Assembly (NCBI GenBank): GCA_033964015.1
Contig: CM066920.1
Coordinates: 6,973,912 to 7,037,911, forward strand
Length of the DNA stretch: 64,000 bases
From: Scolanthus callimorphus
Lineage: Eukaryota > Cnidaria > Anthozoa > Actiniaria > Edwardsiidae
Reading direction: 5' to 3'
Below, piece after piece: positions 33,880-45,800 of this stretch. Each line of letters begins with the position of its first letter. The first letter of the stretch is position 1. Below the pieces are notes generated by a model. It saw nothing but the letters and a program-made list of their open reading frames with translations, searched no databases and was not told the origin of the DNA. Position numbers and translations under genes: made by a program.

Positions 33880-36800
33880 ATGGAGGTGACGAAAACTGAG
33901 ACGCAGGATATCCCTCTCCCAACCAAAGGCGTTCTAGATGAAATATCGGCGGTAAGGTTGTATGAAAAGAAACAGTCAACGTCTTCAAAACAAAGAGTTC
34001 AAGCTTGCAAGAAGTTCAAAGTCTTTTGTCTTTGAAGTCTTTCGGGGCTTGGTCATCTTGGTGTGACAAGATTTCTTATCTTTGTTTTTGTTTGTTTGTT
34101 TGTTTTAGGAGCTGGAGACTCTGAGAGACTTATCCACAATCGAGGTATTAAATCGTTTTTTTAAAATATAACAAAATTCTCATGAACAAAACTAACAAAA
34201 ATACAAAAGGTGAAACAGATTCGGGTAGCCTGTTGTTGCCTCGACATGAGGTTTGCCATTTGGTCGTGGCTAGATGTCATCCTCCAGAAGGAGGGATCGA
34301 GAGGGACTAGTTCCGAAGGTAACTTCGGAAATCGTCGGAAAACAACATGGCGGCCTACGGTCCTCTCGCTACTTTACACTATTTTGCTGATTTATATGGA
34401 GTGTGTTGGCTAAGAATCAAGGAGAACCAACTGAGATATTGCATTTATGTCCAATCGTTTATGTGTATAATTAAGATTTGCCAATTTGAGCCAGATTCAT
34501 CAGCAGAAGGATTTTACATGTATAAAGATAAAGCGACATCCGTCAAAAGGAGGTTTGTTAGAAAATGGCATCTTCCACAAGGAGGTTCTCACTTTTTTAA
34601 ATATCACCTTTCAAGGTAAAGATCCAACTTGAAAACCACGCTTTGCCTGATAAAGGGAGAGAGAGCAACTCTTATTACCGCTTTAAACCTTTGAAATGAT
34701 TATTTCTACCCATAATTTTGAGGAAAACTTTTTGTGCACAAGACTTTGCTTCGTGTTTTCATGAGCTGACAACTTCATAATATAACATCATACTTCATAT
34801 TCTCAAGGCAACAATTCAGGTTTAAAGTGCCTTATAATGTGAAAATCGCCGGGGGGGGGGGGACTCCCATATTTTGGGGCGGGGGTGCTTGTCAAACCTC
34901 AAGATTCAAAATGGCGGCGTACATAGGTGCAATTCATTCGCACACGAATTCGATGGGGAAAAAACTGCGGAAAACAAGATTTCTCCTTGATAGCAATAAC
35001 AGCAGTAGCTTTTACATCATTTCTGTTAAAAAGGCCGCTAAAGTTAAAGTGGAATGACGACTTCGCTTTAACTTTGTATTTGTGAGGTGATGATCAGCAG
35101 AGCGTCTCGCGTCTGTATTTTGAAGTCCAGTTTGGATAGTGTGCAAGTAAGCTTAAATACAAAACGTTACAAATTGAGTTCTTAAGAGTAATTCAGTCCC
35201 GCTAAAACACACCACGACCAGCAACAACAACAACAGATCCCCCACATGGTACTCCCACTTCAGGTACAAGTAGAACGTTTCGTGTTGTTCTACTGTAATG
35301 TCTAATGATTCTTCTGAATTTGATATGCTCCGAACTTTTAATTTAGGACAGATTTGCTGCTCATCAGCAGTGTTTTGAAAGACTTATAGAGGAACATTCT
35401 GTATTCAAACGACTTCTCTATGAAATTAAGGTATGTTTTTATTATGGGCTATCGCATTTTTTGTCTGAACCCCCCCGGTTGAGAACCAAGGAATTCTTCA
35501 GAGGTAGGAGCTCGAAGGTTGAAATAATTCTTGGGGGTAGCAGCGATTAGGACTAAAGAATTCTTGGGGGTCAAGGCCTGAAAACGCTAAATTCGTGGGG
35601 GTGACTGCTAAATTCTGCTGAGAATTCGTCAAAATTAAAGAATTCTTTGGGGTGAACACATGAACTAAAGAATTCTTTGGGGTAATCGTATTTAGTAGGT
35701 CCTCAACCCGGGGATATACATTTTTTTATGGCATTTACATCAGCCTGAGCATAGTTTATATAGTGGAGAATGGTTAGGAAACCTGACACCCTTTTATTGT
35801 ACAATGTCTTTGTTCACTTTTTCAGAGGAATGTTTTTGTTTGTGCAGGGTCACGGTACATAAGTACCAAAATCCAGCCAGTAACATTCAGTGTACAACCA
35901 CACATGCATATTAGATTAGGCTGAAACAAAAGATTGTGCAGGTCAATATCACGCCCCTTTCAACATCCAGCCCATGCTATTGTGTTGGTCCTTTAAAGTT
36001 TGCCAGGCTTTCCAACCATTCCACTCCATTAACTATGGCCTGAGATAAAGATTGGAAGTGTATGGTCATGACACAACATAAAACCTTGTCTTCTCATGAA
36101 CATTCACAACAACAATCTCAACTGTGAAATGACTGATCAACCAATCAAAATGCTTAGACCAGGCATAACTCCATACTTTTATGGCATGGAAAGCACCACA
36201 ACCTGCCAACTCTCCAGGTTTTCACAGGAGTCTCCAAGATTTTACCCTTGGTCTCTGGGAAAAAGTTGAAACTTTCCATACATTTACTGTATGTGTCCTG
36301 GGTAAATTTCTTGGGATTTTCTCATACAGTTGTTGCATTTGAAACACAATCACATTGACACCTCTATTTTGTAACATCACATCAGTCATCATGTTACTAA
36401 GGAAAATCTTGATGTTCACTTTAGACAGAGTATGAAAGTTGCATTGAAGCAATACAAAGAGGACAGCGAGAACTCTCATACTTGTCCAGAAAATTGGCCC
36501 AGACTGTTGGAGCTCCACCCACTCTAAGGTTTGTCCCACTTTAAAACAAAACTATGAAATATTTTTTATTCAAAATTTAAGATACACTTTTGCCAGGCTG
36601 AGTTTCTAAATTAATTTTCTGACAGATTCTTTCTATGTATCTTTAATTAATAGAGTGGTCAGGGGTGATTCCAGAGATTCTGGAATTCCCCCTCTCTGGT
36701 TCGAAGTATTACACTTTTGAAAACATTTTATCAAGCTACTGTAAGAAGGAATAAAACCTCCATGATCAAGCACATGAAACATTTTATTGAGTGTCAAGTA

Positions 36801-39800
36801 GGTGTTGATTCCTCCCTCAACCATATTGAATAAAATATTAATCTGTTTGTCAGAAATTATGCTGCTAGAAGCAAAGACCTGCAAGATAAGATACAAATCC
36901 TCAAGCAAGACAATACAAGGTGCAGTGTTTATGCTACCATAATATAACAATTACCTTCCATGTAACTGCATTACTGAGGCCAATACGGTATGTGACAATA
37001 ATTAGATATTTTAAGGGCTCAAATGCAAGGTAACCCTATAAGATAGTGGAATAGTTTTTCCATGATTTTCATTGAGTCCCTTTTTTTTTTTTTAATTACA
37101 GGATTCATGAGAGAATAGCACAACTAAGGTATGGATATTGTTAACATGTCCAGTAAATTAATATGGAACAGCATGAAAATTCAAACTCTTTTAACTTATA
37201 ACTCTTTAACAAGAGTATTAATTGAAATGACTTTTTTGTTGATGTTACACTTTATGCAGTTTTTTCAGCTTTTCATTATTTCTGCTTCTTTTCTTGTCCA
37301 AGATCTCTTGAAGAGCTTGAAGGAGATGAAGCACTAGGAGCACATGGTAAACTATGTCCTGGTTTCTCATAATTCTCTTGTTGGTACCCATACCGGTATG
37401 TTGTGTTTCGACCTTTACTGCTTGATTTTCTTCCCTCCAGGATCCACCCCAGGACCTTTTCTTTTGTTCCTTTTTTATCAATGATTTCCCATTGCAATTG
37501 GCAGTTTTCACGATGTTGCGCACGCAACATAAATGGGATGAGAACAATGCTTCTCTGTTTTGAATAACAAAAGCCGTCTTCGCCAGAACGAGTCAGAACG
37601 GCTCAAGGATATTGTTCTCACAACATCGTGAAAACGGTCAATAAGACTTAAGATTGCTCTAGCAGAATGCTTGAATAAGAAGTTTAAACCTTTTCACATA
37701 TTTTGTTATGTTTGGAGGCAGGAGCCTGTATGGGATGGGTGGGATCCCACCCAGGAGAGGCAGGATCCTGCCTTTCCCAGGGGGAACATTGAATGAGGCT
37801 TGGCAAGATCCTGGGTCGGACTGGAGGCTCCTCCCTGGGTGGGATTGGGGAACCTTGAACATTGAGAGAACCAATCCAGATAAGATCACAGGATCCCAAC
37901 TGTAATAGCTCTGAATCCTGGATTAGATGGTGGGACCATGACTGTCTTCTGGTTGCTGAGATGTATCTGTTTGATTGCCTTAGATAAATGCCCAACAACT
38001 GATGAAACTCAGCTGAGTTCATGGATACCTGGCCTGACACTTGAAGGTCAAACAAATACAAGTGCCCTGAAGAAGAAGGTATCAAACTCTTCACTGAGTC
38101 CAATTTATCATTTGCTTCCACCCCAGATCAAACCAGCAATTGCCCAGGTTTTAGACAACAAATTGCTTGAAGTGCAAACCAGACAGGGACTGCCTACCTT
38201 CTGAAAGTTCAGTTTTTGCCATAATTTATGGATTTTGTGCTTCTGAAAAAAATGTGTAATATTTTCCCCAGTCATTCTAATCCAGGTAAAACTATGAACC
38301 CTCTGTAGCTTGGAAATAATGTCATGGGAAATTAATGGTGAAGACTACCTGGGACTTAGAATGTATTTTTTCTTTCTCTCCCCAGTTTGCATCCTTGCTG
38401 GTAAAGCAAGCAAAGCTGACAGAAGAACATGCCAGAAAGTCAGTTAATCTACTTATTTGATAATATATAATATGCATTTACATTAAGAAATCTATTTATT
38501 GAGCATAGTGCTATCTAGCTTGCCAGATCCACTTTCCTTACAAACTACACTCTGTTCCAGGAAATGGAACACAATTTTCCTTTTAACCTAAGGTATCACT
38601 AAAGCCACCTAAGTCCCTGGTAGATTCAAATGTGTACAATACTCGTTTTGAAATGTCTTGCTTATTAAATCCAGTGTCATTGCCATTTGTTTGTCTTCAC
38701 AACTATAATCAGTTTTCTATAAACTTCAGATATGTACCAAGAACCAGAAAAATTGAGCAGTTGGACCTGTTGTTGGAGAGAGAGGTAAAGTCTGAATCAC
38801 AGGAAAACAATAAAGTCCTCTTGGAGTTAAGTATCAGACATGAGAAGATTATTGTACTTTGTGTAGTAAGAGTTGATTTCAGATCAGTGTCAAAAATAAA
38901 TAAAACCTTTTTCTTCATGTTTTGATTGGCTGACCATCATATTACTTTGCTCTCCCAGGCAATGAGATTGCAAACAACAACTAAACAGATGATTACTTAT
39001 ATTTCAAGTCCTTCAATAGTCAGTGTTTTCTTGGGTCATTACTTCACATCCTGATTGGTCTGTTGTTGAATGGGTTTCGTTTCTTTTACATCCCACTTCT
39101 GCCACCATTTAGACATTTGAGACTTCATGTCAAAGAAGAGGATTGTATGTTATAATTTCATTACATATTTAGTTTCAAAATTCTAATCTTTCCCACTTAA
39201 TGGATTTATCTAACCCATTCTTGTATAAAATATCATCAGAATATCATGGTTCCACATCTCATTTCACAAAACTCCTGTGCTTCCCAAAACATTGCATTGA
39301 AAGGTCCTAATTCAGCTCCTACCATGCTACTTACTGAGTAATTAAATGTAATTACCTAGTCATTCATGCAGTACCCATTTATATTTTTAGGCTTATAAAC
39401 TAAAACTGGAAAAGGAAACAGAAAAACTGAAAATAAGGATTATTACCTTCCGAGCAACATTTGCTTCTTTGGTAAGTTGCTTAGGTGCAACATTTCATTA
39501 ATATGCAATTGCAGAGGGTTGCATTAGTGATGAACTAGACCCCTTGGTGAGACCAAGGTTTTGGTTCTGCTAACAGCTAGAAATGAAAACCATTGTAGAA
39601 AAACTAGGGCTCTAAGGTCAAGGTTGTATTGTTAGAGGAGTCATTTATTTATTAATTATTGCCCATAATACACAGCTTCACTGCCATTTTTAATACCATC
39701 AAAATTCAAAACCAACAGAAAATGCTTTTTGACAGTTTGGTGCATTTTACCATAAAAACATGGGGAAAGCTTACACAAATTCCTTTGCATTATAGTGCAT

Positions 39801-42800
39801 ATCACCCCTGTCTCGGTACCTTTTTTAATTCATGAGATATTATGTGAGATCAAATATTTATGCAAATTAGGTTTTGATGACATGGCGAAAAGTATTGTTT
39901 AAATGGAATTGGATTGTGAATTGACATTTTTTACCATTGATTTTTTACCAGTCTGAACAGATAGATAGATAATAATTGTATTTTTGCACGGCATCATTTC
40001 AGCAAAAAGCGAGGTAAAACGGGCAAGAAAATCGCGCAGCATTGCTGCAAATTGAGCTGAAGAGCGATGCTGCGTGTTTTACCACCCGACCAAACAAATC
40101 GCTGTGTTGCAAGTTTGGAAGATACCGATGACTGATTGGTCAATACCGCAAGCTCTGACATTATGATAAAATTCCTGAATATATAAAATGTAATATATTA
40201 GAATATAGCTACGATATAACGCGCGCTCTGGTTGGTCCAAATCTATGCTCTATTTCACCGATAAAGTAATGGCTCTCCCCCGCTATATCATAAAAGCATT
40301 AGAGCACAACTTTCTATGACTTTATCGGTGAATAGAGCAGGCGTGATGTTGGGAGAGACACTCGAAACGTTTTAAAATCACACGCAACAACGTCCTCGTG
40401 TCTCTCCCTACATCACGCATGCTCTTTTGTGCCGATAAAGTCATAGAAAGTTATGCTCTAACAAAGTTCAAAGCTCAAAGATTTCAAAGTTTGAAATTTG
40501 ATATCGAAAGCTATGTCCATATAATGCAAATATAAGACTATGTTGGAACATAATATAGGATTCTGAGTTGTTTATGTAGAACAGTGGTCTTACTTTACAA
40601 CATTTTGTTAAAACAATCGTGACGTTTTTTTGGGTTTTGCACAGTTTCAAAAGATGAGCAATAGAAGGGACTCCACATTGGATAAAATCACAAGTCTGCT
40701 ACAGGAAGCAGAGCATTACAAAGAAGAACGTGAGTGTTGTAAAAAAAGCCCCGAAAAGTTCATAATTGTAAATTCATTTAATAAATGTCTTCTTATATAC
40801 ACACCACAGAATGACGTAATTAAGTGGTCAAAATGTAGTGGAATCAGCCGAACGGTGTTTTCATTGGTTCTTTTAGCGTGCGCGCTAATGATAGTGCGCG
40901 TCCATGGTTCATACTTTTTTTATAAAACAAGATGGTACGCGCGCTCTGATTGACTGATACCTGTGTATTCGCACATTATGAACGCACGGCGGATGCGATA
41001 CTATAGGCATTTGTCACCTTGATATTAACGTGATAAAGGCTATTTTATAAAAGCAATAAAAATCGGATTTCAGTGGTTGATAATGTGATAAACCAGGGAG
41101 GTTTTATGTGAGACATAAAACCTCCTTGGATAAACGCACTCGGGATGCTGGAAAAACACTCGAAAAGTGTTTCAAACTTTTCTCGTGTTTTTTTTTTCAA
41201 CATCCCCCGTGCGTCACATTATAAACCACAGAAATCCGATTTTTTTGATTAAATGTACCCAGGGATGAGAGCAAATCGGAATTCGAGAAACGCACGTGTT
41301 GTGGCTACTCAATACAGGGCTCGACATTAACTTTTTTCGCTAGGTGCCATTGCCGACCAATTAAAAAAAAATGTCGCCCAAAAGCAATATTTAGTCGCCA
41401 CATAAACGTGGATTTCAGCCAAACTTAGAAAGATGGGGTGCCATTTTGCGACTAGCTTTAAAATTTTGGGCGTCAAGCCCGCAAATTTAGTCGCCATTGG
41501 CGACCGTATGGTCGCAACATCGGGCCCTGCAATAACATACTTCTGTAGAGTTGTGACCAAGTCTCTCAAATCCTGGTTGTGCCCAAGGAGGGAGTCTCTG
41601 TTTATTCATCCAGATACACCAGAAGAAGAAACAGAAGAGCAGGAAGAGGAGGAAGATTTGTCTGATCTTACTGAGGGCAGTATTCATCATATTATGAGGT
41701 ACATTATGCATGATTATTTTTGACTCCTCGGTCCCTTCGACGTATCTCATTCCCCAGGATTTGGAATTGCGCCCGATACAGGCGTAAATACGGCTAAACA
41801 TTTTCCTTTTACGCCTAACTGTTTAGACTTTAAGGAGTAAAATAACGACTGTGTTTTCTGTTTCTACAGTGTTCTCTGGACTTACGCCTATATTACACCT
41901 ATATTTTTTATGAATTACACCTATAATGTTAGTTAAAGGCGTAAAATTACGACTATGATTATTTCTTATATAATTTCGAGCCCTGTTCCCATGTCATAAA
42001 CAAGAATTTGTTTAACAAGGAACCAAAACGGGGCTGAAAAAAAAACGGGTTAAGTCGAAATTTGCTACATAGTTCTGAAATTTTAGTCGCAAAATCAAAA
42101 TTTTTATTGTATTTTTTAGGGCATGAAACATTTAACAAATGTCATCTGATTTTCCGTGGTATTTCCTCTCATATGCCACGGAATGACGCAATAAAGTGGT
42201 CAAAATGTTGTGGACTCACGAGGGGCAACCGAGTGGGTCCGCAGTACAAAAACGCGCGCGTTGTGGTATGAATCATGATGGCGCTCCACGGTGATTGTGA
42301 AAACTAAACTTGGGATTCTTTTAGCAAATTTTGCGGTTTCTGACAGCAATTAGTCATCAAAGACAAAAAGAAATTAAATCTAAACTTTTCAAATATGCTA
42401 GCTTGCCACTTTGTAATTCAATGTTGCGATGGGCAATTGTTAGCTATCAATCAAACTTACGGTTACTTCAGTGGGTCGACATTGATTGAAAAATGAACCA
42501 AAATGAGTATAAGCTATCGATTGGCTTCCTTGCTTCTAATCTTTTACTTTCTGGTTCAAGAAAATTTACATTTCAATTTTCTTGCGTAAAATCACCCATC
42601 GCAACAGTGAGTTTTGAGGTCGCGTACTAACAGAGCATGCGGTGGTAAGAATTTTGGTCGCAAATTTGCGATTAAATGATGTTTTTTAGTCACAAAAAGG
42701 GAGAATCGCAAAAGCGACTCATACGTGCGCAATTTCCAGCCCTGCCAAAGTAGATCCGTTCACATTAGACCGGTACAAAACCGGACCGGTACGATTCTGG

Positions 42801-45800
42801 TACGGTACCGTCGCGCGTTCACACGGGACCTGCGGTACCGGACCGATTTTGGCACGGCTAGGCGTGCCCGGTTCCGTGTGAACACTGTTGCAAAACGTGC
42901 CAGAATTGTACCGGTACCGTATGAACAGGCGGTACTGTACCAGAATTGTACCGGTCTCGTGTGAACGGGGTATTACAATGCGGCTTAATAGCGGAGCTCC
43001 AGCGCGGGCCGAAGGCCCGCGCAAGCGGAGCACCATACCTAAGGGAAAAACGTATATTATACTATCGAGTTGATTTTTGAACGTCACGGGCATTATGGAT
43101 CATTTTGATGACGTCATTGATGACGAAAGGGCACGTGACTTTGGTGCAGAGTTCCTCTTATGGTCTTTGAAAGTTTGTCCAAGTTTGGCTTTTATTGAAG
43201 CTTCCCTTCGGGAGATATGTTTTTTTCTTTATTTTTCTGGTATTAAACCTATAGCGTACGCCGTCCGGTGGTGTCCGTCCGTCCGTCCGTGTACACATGG
43301 GAACCCTGTGGTACGCAAAGAAAAAAATTATATCTCCTCAAGGGAACATGCTAAGACAACCAAACTTGGGATATTTTGTCTATGCCACAAGGGGGGTTCT
43401 GTAACACGGTCACGTGATGTGACGTCATCGATGACGTCATCAGTGATTGAAAATTAATATCTCGTGAAGGGAAGACTCTAAAACAACCAAACTTGGGTAG
43501 TGTAGTCTAGGTCACCAGATGAGCGAAATGAAGTAGTCACGTGATGTGACGTCATCGATGACGTCATCTAGGCTTGAAAAATTAATATCTCGTGAAGGAA
43601 GACTCTAAAACAACCAAACTTGGGTAGTGTAGTCTAGATCATCAGATCAGCAAAATGAAGTGGTCACGTGATGTGACGTCATCGATGACGTCATCTATGC
43701 TTGAAAAATAAATATGTCATGAAAGGAAGACTCTAAAACAACCAAACTTGGGTAGTGTAGTCTAGATCATCAGATCATGTCAGCAAAATAAAGTGGTCAC
43801 GTGACGTGACGTCATCTATGCTTGAAAAATTAATATCTCGTGAAGGGAAGACTCTAAAACACCCAAACTTGGGTAGTGTAGTCTAGGTCACCAGACGAGC
43901 GAAATGAGGTGGTCACGTGATATGACGTCAGCGATGACGTCATCTATGCCTGAAAAATTAATATCTTGTCAAGGGAAGACTCTAAAACAACCAACCTACA
44001 AAAGTTTGGTTGTTTTAGTGTAGTCTAGGTCATCAGATGAGCAAAATGAAGTGGTCAGATGATATGACGTCATCAACGACGCCATTATGCTCGAAAAAAT
44101 ATTCTCTTTATTGCACTTTTGAATCATTCTTAATTTTTCTGAAGGAGGTTTTTATCTCACTTGACAGGATGCTTATTTTTGTCTCTGTATTTGTATTGTG
44201 TCAATGCAGCAACATACCGAAGAAAACACTGTTGTATACATATCAAGAGACATTTTTTCTTAAAAAGCCTATAAGTATAAACCATGTATAGTACACATGG
44301 GAATCCCTTTCATTCGCACAGAAAATTTTATAACCGGGAGCTCCGCTTTTAGCCAGTGGCTAAATCTATATATTTATTTTTTTAGGATGACGAACTGCAA
44401 ATTGAGGAGATGATCATCGAGTACACCACAAGGTTTAATGAGGTAGCTTCCTTGTTTTTATTTTTTTAAAACTGAACCGTTATTTGTACTGAATACCGTT
44501 TAAATCCTCTTCTCTTTTCATCTTTCTTTTAATGGTTTAGTACCTGAAGGAGGAAGACTTCGAAGAAGCCGCTATCCTCATTGCTCATTCACCTAAGGTA
44601 TTCATGTAGTCTTCTAAGTGCAAGGGTTAACAAAGTGAATCAAAACACCCATTTCTTTGCGCATATTCCCATAAAAATAGACGGAGGTGCTCTTCTGGAA
44701 AATTGATTTTAACCCTAAGGGATAGCAAATTGGGTGTGGCAAAAACAATTTTTTAAACCCTAAAAGATAGCAGAAACTGCAAATGAATTTTAAGCTGTTG
44801 GTGCTTTTATACTTTTCTCGGGACAAACTATAGGGCTTGAGAACAAGGCTTAAACATTCATGAAACACAGTGACAAATTGGGGGTTATAAAAGCATTTTC
44901 GCGAAGAAACGTTGAACAAATATTCACAAATATTGAAGTAGCCTAACGGATTTGTCATGTGCGTTCATTAGTTAATGGTGTAAGGAGGCTCGTACCTGTT
45001 AAATATTAAGTTTATCTTAACATGTTGACACCACTAGTAAAAGGTGGCGAATACCGGCGTTTCAGGGCGCCACTGTTCCTTTAGAGATGACACGTACTGT
45101 ATAGATATACTATGATATACATCACTTTGGCAAATGTTTCCTGTTCCATTCGTAAAACCCTTTTAGTGCCATTTTTGCTTCTTAGAATATGGCAAAATAA
45201 AGTCTGGTTAAATGCTCTTGAAGTTAGCTTGTAATGCTGCTTTATTCATTTTATTTAAGGGTTGTCTAAGGGAACCGGAACTGGTAGAAAAACTAAAGTC
45301 GCACGGCGGCCCAGAACATCAAAGGTTAGTCTGCTGTCAAGGGTCTTCTTAAAATACATTAATCGACAAAATTCAGCAATTCTGAATCCCTGTCTACTAT
45401 TTTCAGGCATCTTATGCAGACACTGTGGGACTCGCTCTTGCCGACTCTTGTCCTTGAGAAGGGACGCCTTACACCGTGGGAGTGTAGAGAATATGTTGAA
45501 TTTACTCTTGACAATGGTAGGTAGGTTATAATGCTGATCGCACTTATGAATGCTTGGATGCATTAAGGTTACGGACTACCTTCCTGGTAATTTTGTTAAA
45601 ATGCCATACATAATTTCGTGAAAAAAGTCACATCTTGACAAGTGATACCTCATTTTGAACTTATTCTTTCTTCTCAACTTCTCGACTTTAATTTGATTAA
45701 AACACAATTTTTTTAGGGAGTTTCCGACGCATTGGTCAAGTTTCGAGAGCTCCACGCACGCGGATTTACGATGCTCTCGTTCTTTAACAACATTTTTTTC

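Noticed and set aside
41563..41695. Acidic coding-like stretch (PDTPEEETEEQEEEEDLSDL) as the missing CLHC1-like exon
   Set aside because: It could be entered in phase 1 from 40729, but the only good donor (AG|GTACAT) leaves phase 2, which puts a stop in the exon at 44386. It remains a weak candidate only.
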